DNA from: Synechococcus sp. AG-679-A04
GTDB taxonomy: Bacteria > Cyanobacteriota > Cyanobacteriia > PCC-6307 > Cyanobiaceae
Assembly: GCA_003210775.1 (NCBI GenBank)
Contig: QCUI01000008.1
Span: 1-48,282 of the forward strand
Direction: 5' to 3'
DNA: 48,282 bases
Shown: positions 35,785 through 43,190 of the stretch, piece by piece
Layout: every line of letters begins with the position of its first letter
Numbering within the stretch: position 1 is the stretch's first letter
The notes under the pieces: generated by a model
The model's database searches: none
What the model was told of the DNA's origin: nothing
The model's input: only the letters and a program-made list of their open reading frames with translations
Position numbers and translations under genes: made by a program

Positions 35785-35927
35785 TTGCTGTATCAATGCG
35801 ATGAATTAACTCTCGACCGCTCAATCCCTTTTTGGTTGCAACTAACAGGTGAGCTTCGGGATCATTGCTCCTTCACGGCTTCAACCTTCAATACGGGTCG
35901 ATAGGCGACAGCTTCCACAAAGCGCCT

Positions 35928-36137
35928 TTAAGCGGCGCCTTTGGACCGACCATCAAAACCGCTGGCTGGTGGATGAGTTGACTGCCACATCAGCCCCTTA
36001 GGCGCACAGTTCGCTAGAGCGGTCAGAACGATCAGATCAGAGCCCAAGACAGGCTTCTCTTGCCTCCTGAGCCATACGGTTTTCTTCGACAGGACAAACG
36101 ACACCTGACAATGCAACAGCAGCGACTCACAATTCAT
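35928..36137 (-). CDS. possible hypothetical protein (69 aa)
   Basis: An open frame with MNCESLLLHCQVSFVLSKKT and LGSDLIVLTALANCAPKGLM. The composition is fair, but no domain or coupling supports it. It is divergent from the gene at 36155, with 17 bp between the starts, which is short for two promoters. Confidence 0.28.
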   Translation of the reverse strand: MNCESLLLHCQVSFVLSKKTVWLRRQEKPVLGSDLIVLTALANCAPKGLMWQSTHPPASGFDGRSKGAA

Positions 36138-36154
36138 AGGTGAATCAAAATTGA

Positions 36155-36433
36155 ATGAGCCCCACCTACCTGATCACCACTCCCGTTGAAGTCGATGTGC
36201 TCTGGAAAGTGAACGCAGATAGCGAAGAAGAGGCGATTAAGAACCTCTCAGAACACTGCACAGAGCTGAAGAAAACACCCGACGCAATCACAGTGGGCTC
36301 CATCACAAAAGGCATCTCATACCGAGGGCTCCCAGACGAAACGCAGAGCATTCAACAAATGTCGATCCGATTCGCTTCGGAGAATCCTCATCGATGCGTT
36401 GTCTTCGACGAGATTGACGAAGAAGAAACCTGA
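36155..36433 (+). CDS. small acidic conserved-type protein (92 aa)
   Basis: MSPTYLITTPVEVDVLWKVN followed by ADSEEEAIKNLSEHCTELKK; the end is very acidic (VVFDEIDEEET). The N-terminus reads beta-alpha (a small ferredoxin-like or DpnD-like fold), typical of phage-island small proteins, but no function can be assigned. Confidence 0.6.
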   Translation: MSPTYLITTPVEVDVLWKVNADSEEEAIKNLSEHCTELKKTPDAITVGSITKGISYRGLPDETQSIQQMSIRFASENPHRCVVFDEIDEEET

Positions 36434-36477
36434 GTGTCCTCGCTGCAGGACAACTCGATCAAACCTGATTGGTTGAA

Positions 36478-36579
36478 TCAATCAACAGTCCAATGAAGAA
36501 ACGCAGCCCCGGCCATGCTTCCAGGCATTGCGGCAGTGGCAGATGCGGTGAGATTCCAATTACGGATCTCAGTAGACAT
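36478..36579 (-). CDS. possible microprotein (33 aa)
   Basis: MSTEIRNWNLTASATAAMPG followed by SMAGAAFLHWTVD. A small, Ala-rich, mildly hydrophobic peptide; the frame continues upstream to ATG 36615. It is in the otherwise empty 36434-36771 stretch. Low confidence because of size. Confidence 0.33.
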   Translation of the reverse strand: MSTEIRNWNLTASATAAMPGSMAGAAFLHWTVD

Positions 36580-36771
36580 TCGACTTTCGATTGAAGTTGC
36601 CACGACCATCGCCATCCAACTGAGCTAGTGGTGACGGGGAAACGCGCCTAGGAAGCGAACACGCAAATCAAGACGCTCGCAGTTAAGGGACACCTGCGTC
36701 GAGCGACCTGCTTCCTGCTCAGACATCCTCTTTACATGCCGTTACAAACCGCTTAACATTCCTACATCGCA

Positions 36772-36876
36772 ATGATCAGCATGTTCGGCACCTCAGACCT
36801 TCTTGTCCTAATCGGCAGTTTCGGAGCTGCATGCTTCGCCTTGAGCCTCTACAAAGCAGCCCGCCCTGCCCACTAA
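36772..36876 (+). CDS. LVL-SF-AC microprotein, copy 2 (34 aa)
   Basis: MISMFGTSDLLVLIGSFGAA followed by CFALSLYKAARPAH. A single hydrophobic helix with a basic tail, sharing LVL-x2-SF-x2-AC-x2-LS-x-YK with copy 1. Predicted membrane peptide. Confidence 0.52.
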   Translation: MISMFGTSDLLVLIGSFGAACFALSLYKAARPAH

Positions 36877-36948
36877 TCAGCTGTATCCGATAACCCCAGG
36901 CCGTCGGAGCGAAAATTCTGTCAGAGTATTTGTACCTATCGACAGCGA

Positions 36949-37044
36949 ATGAATAGCGAAAACGCTCTGGTTCTGACCGTGAGCTTCTTGTGCGCTTGCC
37001 TGATGGTGAGCATCTCTAAGATGTATAGCCCTGCGAAAGATTGA
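36949..37044 (+). CDS. LVL-SF-AC microprotein, copy 3 (31 aa)
   Basis: MNSENALVLTVSFLCACLMV followed by SISKMYSPAKD. Same pattern as copies 1 and 2, 72 bp downstream of copy 2. Upstream GTATTTGTAC matches GTATTTATAC upstream of copy 1 (27004) at a similar distance, suggesting a common promoter element. Confidence 0.52.
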   Translation: MNSENALVLTVSFLCACLMVSISKMYSPAKD

Positions 37045-37458
37045 AAATCTGCACCAAATATTTAATGATTGAAGAAAGCATTCTCCAGACGTCTTCAAAC
37101 AGGTTTCTGTAGGGCTATTCAGGGGTATAAACACGTCCCAGAAGAATTCTGGAAGCCAATTTGACTCGGAAAGAATCAGTCCAATGACCTTTGCCAGCCA
37201 AAGAAATGACTTCCTTGATGAACAGTGTGTTTGCTTCTCTCTTCGTCATCCCAAGACCTCTACTCACTTCGTGTTAATCGAGGCTATACCGGAGATTCAA
37301 GGGGTTGAGGTCAATCCTTATTGATGATGTGCCTTAAGGCGTCTCGACAGGCCTCATAACGCTCTCTCGAAATCAATAAAAGATTCAGGCGCAGGCCTCT
37401 GGTCTCTGAGAGACAGATCGAGACGATGAAAAGTGTCCAGCACTGAAAGAGTGGTGAG
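37045..37458. other. intergenic region before the second attachment-like motif
   Basis: About 415 bp with no confident gene. A short frame at 37185 (MTFASQRNDFLDEQCVCFSL) looks protein-like but appears to lose frame near 37260, so it may be a decayed gene. No tRNA found. Confidence 0.35.
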
Positions 37459-37487
37459 GGCCTTCCAGCCCCCGCGAGTCACTTGGG
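37459..37487 (+). repeat. attachment-site-like motif, copy B
   Basis: CCTTCCAGCCCCCGCGAGTC followed by ACTTG. Same position relative to recombinase 2 as copy A to recombinase 1. Candidate left junction of the second element. Confidence 0.45.
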
Positions 37488-37564
37488 TGATACAGGAGAC
37501 ACAGAGCAGCTATACCTCGGGGAGCATTGCTATCACTAGGTCCTGCTCTGACCTATATGGACCT

Positions 37565-37606
37565 ACGTTGACATCAGAACCCGCTTATGTCAACGTCTTG
37601 TCAACG
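37565..37606. promoter_or_regulatory. inverted/direct repeats before recombinase 2
   Basis: ACGTTGACAT and ATGTCAACGT form a perfect 10-bp inverted repeat with a 12-bp spacer; a third TGTCAACG follows at 37599-37606. They end 17 bp before the gene and could be an operator or recombinase arm sites. Confidence 0.5.
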
Positions 37607-37623
37607 CAAGTCAGAAATGACCC

Positions 37624-38856
37624 ATGCCGAAGACCGTCACCGGTGCACCCTGGGAGCAGGGATTTCGCGCCTCTATCAGAACGGCTGCCGGACTTGAGGG
37701 TTTCACCGTCAGCAACGCAAACAACCGTGGCCGGATCGGAGTCCGATGGCGACCCACTGACGGCAGGAAGCCTCAATCAGTGGTTCTCGACCTGGCCTGG
37801 TCTCAGGACAACACCGCCAAAGCCATCCAGCTGCTGAGCCGTGCGGCAAAGGTGATCGCCCAAGGCAAAACCGACAACCTCAAGGCAGCCGTTGCCATGG
37901 CCAAAGACGGCAGCACCACCATGCGCCGCGAACTGGACTGGCCAGCCGTTGCTGACGGGCTCAGGGACGTGCTGATGAATCACCGGAACGAGATCCGCGC
38001 CACCACCTGGCGGGACAACTACCAGCCCTATGTGGAGGAAGCACTGCGCCTGATCGGGACTGGAGAGGCCTCAGACGGTCACAGCCTCCTGAAGGGCACC
38101 CTGGCCAAATGGTCAGGAATGGCTCCATCCCGAGCGGCCTGCTGCATCGCTCTGCGCAACCTGACCGATCACGCAATCTCGAGATTTGGCGCTGCGAAGT
38201 CTTGGCAGATCACCGGGGTGGACATCAAGGAGCTGCGAGGCAAGCCAGCGAAGAAGCGACGCAAGGCGACTCTCGGCGACAGCGAACTGATATTCCTAAT
38301 TGATGGGATCGCCAGCAGGAACCCTCGCTGGGCGAACGTGCTGCGGATCATGGCCCTGTTCGGCCTGCGCCCGATCGAGTTGCAGCATCTGACTCCCAAC
38401 ACCCGCGAAGACGGAAGCCTTGGCGTCTGGTGCACCTATGAGAAGACGTGCGGCGGGAGCCAGACCCAGCAACGACAGCTGGAGCCCTGCTGGCTACAGG
38501 ACACCGATGGATCAGCGATCAAGTGGAACATCGTTGAGCTCTTCCATGCCGGTCTGCTGGAGCTTCCCTTGGGGATCGATGGTGAACCCCGGAAGCTGGA
38601 TGGCCATTACTGCGAGGTATTCCTGAAGCGCCAGCCCGAGTGGCAGCAGCTGAGGCAAGTCTGCGAAGACCGCGGAGAGTGGCTGCGCACCTATTCGTTC
38701 AGGGACACATTCAGCCTGCGATGCCACCGGCAGAAGATCGAACTAGGCGCAATTTGTGCAGCGATGGGGCACAACATCGAAGCCCACGGCAGGGCTTATC
38801 GCTGGGAGTCAGAGCAAACAACTGCAGCCGCATTTGCAAGCGCCGTTTCTGTCTAA
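37624..38856 (+). CDS. int: tyrosine recombinase/integrase 2
   Basis: A 410-residue tyrosine recombinase. Catalytic residues are conserved as in recombinase 1: Arg in LFGLRPIELQHL, Arg in SFRDTFSLRCHR, His in AAMGHNIEAHG, and Tyr in GRAYRWESEQ. Its first 105 residues (the arm-binding region; MPKTVTGAPWEQGFRASIRT) differ far more from recombinase 1 than the catalytic core does. It is the left-most gene of the mobile module running to the window edge, with genes downstream in the same direction. Confidence 0.9.
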   Translation: MPKTVTGAPWEQGFRASIRTAAGLEGFTVSNANNRGRIGVRWRPTDGRKPQSVVLDLAWSQDNTAKAIQLLSRAAKVIAQGKTDNLKAAVAMAKDGSTTMRRELDWPAVADGLRDVLMNHRNEIRATTWRDNYQPYVEEALRLIGTGEASDGHSLLKGTLAKWSGMAPSRAACCIALRNLTDHAISRFGAAKSWQITGVDIKELRGKPAKKRRKATLGDSELIFLIDGIASRNPRWANVLRIMALFGLRPIELQHLTPNTREDGSLGVWCTYEKTCGGSQTQQRQLEPCWLQDTDGSAIKWNIVELFHAGLLELPLGIDGEPRKLDGHYCEVFLKRQPEWQQLRQVCEDRGEWLRTYSFRDTFSLRCHRQKIELGAICAAMGHNIEAHGRAYRWESEQTTAAAFASAVSV

Positions 38857-39059
38857 CGCGCTAGACATAATCGAGCTGAGTATACCGACGAAACGATATT
38901 ATTATTTCCCGGCCACACCCTCAGACCCCAGTCAGGGCAATGAAAGTGATCCTGATGGTTGCAGACTTGCATCGATCTGTGTAGATTCCTGGGCATTAGA
39001 GACACCGGAGTTCGGCAGTAGCCGCCCGGTGCGGATATTTCCAACCGGATCTATTCGTG

Positions 39060-39386
39060 ATGCAGGTCTTTGACCAAGAGCCCTCTGATTCCCGTTGCTT
39101 TTGTGCCTTGGCACGACGCCGCTACAACCAGCCCAAGCCAGTCTTTGTGACTCATCCAGTCACAGGAATGCGCCATCTGGTGAAAACACCACCCGGAACT
39201 TTTCACCCGGAACGGCTGGTCAAGGCGATGGAATCAGTGAAATCTGGCAAAGATCCAGACGCGGTCATGAAGTTGGTTCGGCCCTTTGGTCTGAATGGAC
39301 CTAATCCGCGTCCTGAGCTTCTGAGCTGCGTCTTCCAGACCATGTTCGCCGTTGGCGGACACTCCAGAACGACGATCACTAGATAA
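39060..39386 (+). CDS. hypothetical protein (108 aa), early mobile-element gene
   Basis: MQVFDQEPSDSRCFCALARR then RYNQPKPVFVTHPVTGMRHL and PERLVKAMESVKSGKDPDAV. Basic and soluble. It lies between the recombinase and the excisionase-like gene, suggesting a directionality or regulatory role, which is inference. ATG 39060 was chosen over GTG 39057. Confidence 0.6.
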   Translation: MQVFDQEPSDSRCFCALARRRYNQPKPVFVTHPVTGMRHLVKTPPGTFHPERLVKAMESVKSGKDPDAVMKLVRPFGLNGPNPRPELLSCVFQTMFAVGGHSRTTITR

Positions 39387-39429
39387 CAGGCAACGGGCAG
39401 TCCAGGTAACCCTTACTGCCCGAACCACC

Positions 39430-39681
39430 ATGACTGCTTCAGTCAGGGAAACGCTGAGCACTGTGCAAATGGCGCAGGCGCTCGGTATTTCCCAAAAGCT
39501 TCTTTTGAAGCTTCGAAAGATCAACGCCAGTCCGTTCAAGGCTGGCGAGCACTATCGATTCCAAGGAATGACCACTGCCGCCGCAGTGCGTTGGTTCCCG
39601 GAGCCGACTGATCTTGCATTCAGCGAGTTCACTCGCATCGATCCTTCTGCCATCGAAACGATGGATGGGGGTGAGGAATGA
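39430..39681 (+). CDS. excisionase-like HTH protein
   Basis: 83 residues. ETLSTVQMAQALGISQKLLL followed by KLRKINASPFKAGEHYRFQG is a MerR/Xis-like winged helix-turn-helix, with the helix pair TVQMAQALGISQKLLLKL and a wing containing HYRF. The C-terminus is acidic. Position right after the integrase fits a recombination directionality factor. The stop overlaps the next start (ATGA), beginning a coupled operon. Confidence 0.65.
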   Translation: MTASVRETLSTVQMAQALGISQKLLLKLRKINASPFKAGEHYRFQGMTTAAAVRWFPEPTDLAFSEFTRIDPSAIETMDGGEE

Positions 39682-40094
39682 CCAGCACCCTCAAAGGGTT
39701 TGGCGATGAGCCACAACCCACAAAGGTCACCACTCGTTCAGGTCTCACAAAACATCTTGTGCAGAACCACATCTGCAAGGTTGATGACCTGAGCAAATGG
39801 CCTGATTCCGGTCAGCGGGGAATGCCCGCCTGGTGGATGCCAGACGAGAGGGAACTTCAAGCCTGGTGGTGGTGCATTGGCAACCCGCAAAAGGTTGGCG
39901 ATCAGATCGAATTCGTCTCCATCCGAATGGGCTTCTCCGTTCACTTCGACGCCAACGGCGTGATCGACGGGTTCCTTGGCATCAATGAAGCCCAACAGCA
40001 TTTGTCAGTTGGCAAGTGGCCTGGCGACTGGGACTCTGCCCGGAAGGTCGTGTCAGAAGCACACCCTCTTGAGGCGTGGGAGGTGCAGTCATGA
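39678..40094 (+). CDS. hypothetical protein (138 aa)
   Basis: A 138-residue protein with a Trp-rich middle (GMPAWWMPDERELQAWWWCI) and FVSIRMGFSVHFDANGVIDG. Soluble; no domain recognised. Both ends are coupled by 4-bp ATGA overlaps to neighbours, so it is part of the small-gene operon between the excisionase-like gene and the replication genes. Confidence 0.62.
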   Translation: MTSTLKGFGDEPQPTKVTTRSGLTKHLVQNHICKVDDLSKWPDSGQRGMPAWWMPDERELQAWWWCIGNPQKVGDQIEFVSIRMGFSVHFDANGVIDGFLGINEAQQHLSVGKWPGDWDSARKVVSEAHPLEAWEVQS

Positions 40095-40549
40095 CTGTCA
40101 TCTACAAGGACATGGATGTGGTGATGGTGAACACCGGCTTCGACCGATGGCACCTGGGTGTGATCGAAAGGGACTTTGAACCTGACGATCAATGGATCCG
40201 CGCCACCGCCAAAGACACCCTGCACACCGAAGCGTTTCGAATGCCGGGTTTCAACCCAGACGAGGTGCGACCGGCCACGGCAGACGACATCGCCAACGCA
40301 CCGCAGTTCGCTCGTGATTGGCTTGCCCAAAAGCAACGCCGTCATCAGGAACACCTGCTGGATCTCCGCGATCCACGCGTGCATGTCACGTCCGGTCGCG
40401 GCTGCGCGTCACTGCAACAGGCCGGGATCCGCAGGATGAGCGACGTTGCTCGCTTCACCGACAAGGAACTGCTGGCGCTGAAAGGCATCGGCCAGGCCAC
40501 TGTGTCCCGCTGGCGGAAGAAAGCCGCACAGATGGAGGCGCAGTCATGA
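40091..40549 (+). CDS. small protein with C-terminal helix-hairpin-helix
   Basis: A 152-residue protein from ATG 40091. The N-terminal half is beta-like (TVIYKDMDVVMVNTGFDRWH). The end, ASLQQAGIRRMSDVARFTDK followed by ELLALKGIGQATVSRWRKKA, is a helix-hairpin-helix DNA-binding motif of the RuvA/RNA-polymerase-alpha-CTD kind (LKGIGxxT). It probably binds DNA non-specifically. ATGA overlaps on both sides. Confidence 0.65.
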   Translation: MTVIYKDMDVVMVNTGFDRWHLGVIERDFEPDDQWIRATAKDTLHTEAFRMPGFNPDEVRPATADDIANAPQFARDWLAQKQRRHQEHLLDLRDPRVHVTSGRGCASLQQAGIRRMSDVARFTDKELLALKGIGQATVSRWRKKAAQMEAQS

Positions 40550-40839
40550 CGGATTGGACCCCTCGGACCCGAGAGCAAGCCGCTCTGCGCTTGGCCAACC
40601 CTGACTGGAAGATGGCCAGCGGCCTCCACGTTGCCCTGGTCATGGGGCAAATAGCCCTGCCCGGCAAAACCGTTGCCGAGCTTGAGGCTGCACTTGAGGC
40701 CATGACGCCCAGGCGTCGAGGAACCGTGATCGAGCTGATCCGGCGGTGGAATCAGCTGATGACTGATGCCAAGGCTCTAGAGGCATCCATCGACTCCGAA
40801 CTGGACCAGCAAACCGAAATCAGAGAGACAAGCTCATGA
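40546..40839 (+). CDS. hypothetical protein (97 aa)
   Basis: A 97-residue soluble protein: MTDWTPRTREQAALRLANPD, VALVMGQIALPGKTVAELEA and RRRGTVIELIRRWNQLMTDA. Helical and basic in the middle, acidic at the end. Coupled by ATGA overlaps to the genes before and after. Function unknown. Confidence 0.58.
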   Translation: MTDWTPRTREQAALRLANPDWKMASGLHVALVMGQIALPGKTVAELEAALEAMTPRRRGTVIELIRRWNQLMTDAKALEASIDSELDQQTEIRETSS

Positions 40840-41018
40840 GCACCACTTCACAAATCCAGTTCTGGCTGATTGATGACGGCACCAACGACATCTTCATCCT
40901 GCTGAACGAGGGCCATCGCTACGGATCGAAGGAAGCAGCCATTGCCTGCATGCACCAAGGGGAAAGCCTCTGGCAGATCACCGGCGCCGCCATCCCAGAA
41001 GAGGAGGCGCAGTCATGA
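40836..41018 (+). CDS. hypothetical protein (60 aa)
   Basis: A 60-residue protein: MSTTSQIQFWLIDDGTNDIF, IACMHQGESLWQITGAAIPE and an acidic end EEEAQS. Short, beta-alpha like. The stop overlaps the next start. Phage-type small early protein. Confidence 0.55.
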   Translation: MSTTSQIQFWLIDDGTNDIFILLNEGHRYGSKEAAIACMHQGESLWQITGAAIPEEEAQS

Positions 41019-41239
41019 CGACCATGACCGACCGCAAGGCCTTGATCACCGAAGGCATGCGCGATCTGCTGATGCTGCACCGGCAACTGCAGCCAGACAC
41101 TCCTGACTGGGAACGGCGAGAAGCACTGATCTATGCGTTTTCGATGCTGACCCCCAAGGGGAAGCGAGGTGAATCAGATCGCATTGCTTCGATGGTTGGC
41201 CTGCTGGATGTCTTCGCTCAGGAGAGCATCCATGAGTGA
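41015..41239 (+). CDS. hypothetical protein (74 aa)
   Basis: 74 residues: MTTMTDRKALITEGMRDLLM, LQPDTPDWERREALIYAFSM and KRGESDRIASMVGLLDVFAQ. Mostly helical. The last gene of the ATGA-coupled group; a 175-bp regulatory gap follows before the ribbon-helix-helix gene. Confidence 0.55.
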   Translation: MTTMTDRKALITEGMRDLLMLHRQLQPDTPDWERREALIYAFSMLTPKGKRGESDRIASMVGLLDVFAQESIHE

Positions 41240-41264
41240 TCAAACCCTTTGATCCATTCCACCA

Positions 41265-41300
41265 ATTTGTGCACATAGATCCACTCAGATCAGCACAAAT
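41265..41300. promoter_or_regulatory. inverted repeat, candidate operator
   Basis: ATTTGTGC and GCACAAAT, 20 bp apart, in the gap before the ribbon-helix-helix gene. The downstream protein is a good candidate to bind it (autoregulation). Confidence 0.42.
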
Positions 41301-41413
41301 CACAGGAGGTAAATACAGGTCGCATTATTGATTTAATCGACCTTTTTCCCTACTTTTCTTTTGTACTTTCACCGGCTACGTTCATCGTGTTCGCCTTAAG
41401 TTCACCCGACATC

Positions 41414-41590
41414 ATGCAAGCCTCCATCATCGAATTTGAAGGGACGGCAGCAGAGCAATTCACTATTCGCGTCCCCGCTGGCACTAGAGCCAAGCTCGAA
41501 GAATTCCGCCTAAAGACCGGTCTTCGCTCGCGGAATCAGGCCATTTATAAACTCCTGGCCGCGGGATTAGTCGAGACCGAACTCGCCTGA
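41414..41590 (+). CDS. ribbon-helix-helix regulator (58 aa)
   Basis: From ATG 41414, MQASIIEFEGTAAEQFTIRV then PAGTRAKLEEFRLKTGLRSR and NQAIYKLLAAGLVETELA. A beta-strand (QFTIRVP) followed by two helices with SRNQAIYKLLAAGL is the Arc/MetJ-type ribbon-helix-helix fold, which dimerises and binds operators. It probably controls the replication genes that follow. The upstream in-frame ATG at 41387 is less likely. Confidence 0.7.
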   Translation: MQASIIEFEGTAAEQFTIRVPAGTRAKLEEFRLKTGLRSRNQAIYKLLAAGLVETELA

Positions 41591-41716
41591 ATGGTGCCCA
41601 CAAGGGGATTCAGCCAAGCCCGGAAAAGCACCGGCTGGATCCCTGCCTCTCTGCCCGAACCACCGGAACAGAACGATTTACCCCTTGAGGAAAACCTTGA
41701 AGCACGCTCAATCTAA
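41591..41716 (+). CDS. small hypothetical protein (41 aa)
   Basis: Begins directly after the ribbon-helix-helix stop: MVPTRGFSQARKSTGWIPAS followed by LPEPPEQNDLPLEENLEARS. The end overlaps the helicase start by 20 bp in another frame, suggesting translational coupling. Polar, Pro/Glu-rich. Confidence 0.42.
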   Translation: MVPTRGFSQARKSTGWIPASLPEPPEQNDLPLEENLEARSI

Positions 41717-43190
41717 GGGGCGCGTTTGCAAACGCGCCAAAGCGTCAACAAATAAGGAGCGTCGGCAACACGCTTCTGACGCCGCTCACATCGAAGCAAT
41801 CCAGCTCCAGCGGTTAACTGAGGCCACCCAGGCCCAGGGCCCGGCCGACTCGAACGAGTTCCATCCGACCCCTGAACAACAGGATGCGATCGATGGGATT
41901 TCTGCCTGGGTCAACTCCACCACAGACAGTATTTTTTGCACCTTCACCGGTCCGGCCGGAAGTGGCAAATCAACAATCACCAGGCTGATCCGTCGAGCAT
42001 TGATCGCCGCTGGCCGCACTGTCGGCCTGGCCGCTCCAACCCATAAAGCCTGCGGTGTTCTGGCTCAGGCCTGCGGGGTCTCCAAACGAGAGACAGCCAC
42101 ATTCGCCAGCCTGCTCGCGCTGCGTGAAAAGAAGACTCGCGATCAGATCACCTTTGTTCGGGACTATCGCCGCAAGCCGCGGATCGATGAAGCCGAAATC
42201 TGGATCTGTGATGAGGCCTCCATGCTCGAGCCCGAGCTGCTGGAGATGCTCGAACAGGAAGCTGATTTTTGGACGCGGTTCATCTTTGTCGGCGACCCGG
42301 CCCAGTTGCCGCCGGTCGATCACGGCAAGGTTTCACCAGCGCTGAAATGCTCGCCAGCCTTTCACCTTTCCAAGGTGATGCGCCACGACGGTGCGGTGCT
42401 CGATAACGCCACCGCGATCCGTGAAACCACCGGCAGGAACTACCGAGTTCCCTTCACCGCCACCGTGATCGGCGATGGGTCTGCCATCCACACCTATGAC
42501 TCGAAACGGGCCTGGCAAAAGGCAATCCTCGAGTTTGCTGCCGATCACCACGACGCCAACGATCCCGACGCTTTCCGCGTGCTCACCTTCCGACGAGAGG
42601 AAGCCGCGAAAATCAACACGGCCATCCGTCGCCATGTTCGAGGCCCGAACGCCGATCCCTATCTGAAGGGCGAGCGACTGATCACCATCGAAGCGGTCAG
42701 CGATCCCAACGATCAGAACGGTCTGCCCATCTATGGCTCCAGCCGTGAGCTGGTCATTCAGGAGTGCTCAAAGGGCGAGCTACTTCACTCCAGCTGCGCT
42801 GATGGCAAGCCCTACCGCTGCTGGCAGCTGATCACCCTCGCCGATGGCCATGAGGAAGCACCGCAATATCTGCGCGTGATCGATCCCACCCATGAGGGAA
42901 AGCTGGCGGTCGCAATGTCCATGCTTCGCCGTGAAGCGCTGGAAAAGCCCAAAGGTGAGCAGGGTGCATGGGATGGGTTTTGGGATCTGAAAAACCAGTT
43001 CGCCGTGCTCCAGCCGCACTGGGCCATGACCGTTCACAAGTCACAGGGCAGCCAGTTTCGGCACGTCTTCATCGGTCCTGATCTCGACCATGTGCCGGGT
43101 CCGAAAAACCTCACCCGCCATCTCTGGTACACGGCATTCACCCGTGCACAGCAGGCCGTTCACGTCATCCGCGATCAGGAGGCGAGCTGA
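41697..43190 (+). CDS. SF1B helicase, Dda/RecD2-like
   Basis: A 497-residue 5'-3' type DNA helicase. Motif I FTGPAGSGKST (about 84-94), motif II ICDEASMLEPELL, motif III FVGDPAQLPPV, motif V WAMTVHKSQGSQF and motif VI WYTAFTRAQQAVHV are all present, so it should be active. Phage T4 Dda and related enzymes help replication start and move past obstacles. TTG 41697 lies 6 bp after GAGG; TTG 41685 is an alternative. The basic N-terminus (KGRVCKRAKAS) may aid DNA binding. It overlaps the primase gene start by 1 bp. Confidence 0.85.
   Translation: MKHAQSKGRVCKRAKASTNKERRQHASDAAHIEAIQLQRLTEATQAQGPADSNEFHPTPEQQDAIDGISAWVNSTTDSIFCTFTGPAGSGKSTITRLIRRALIAAGRTVGLAAPTHKACGVLAQACGVSKRETATFASLLALREKKTRDQITFVRDYRRKPRIDEAEIWICDEASMLEPELLEMLEQEADFWTRFIFVGDPAQLPPVDHGKVSPALKCSPAFHLSKVMRHDGAVLDNATAIRETTGRNYRVPFTATVIGDGSAIHTYDSKRAWQKAILEFAADHHDANDPDAFRVLTFRREEAAKINTAIRRHVRGPNADPYLKGERLITIEAVSDPNDQNGLPIYGSSRELVIQECSKGELLHSSCADGKPYRCWQLITLADGHEEAPQYLRVIDPTHEGKLAVAMSMLRREALEKPKGEQGAWDGFWDLKNQFAVLQPHWAMTVHKSQGSQFRHVFIGPDLDHVPGPKNLTRHLWYTAFTRAQQAVHVIRDQEAS

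Noticed and set aside
38756-39073. A 105-codon frame running off the end of recombinase 2
   Set aside because: The first third is out of frame inside the recombinase and no proper start exists in the rest.
40318-40839. A longer start for the gene ending at 40839
   Set aside because: It would overlap the helix-hairpin-helix gene by over 200 bp; the ATG at 40546 gives the ATGA coupling seen for its neighbours.
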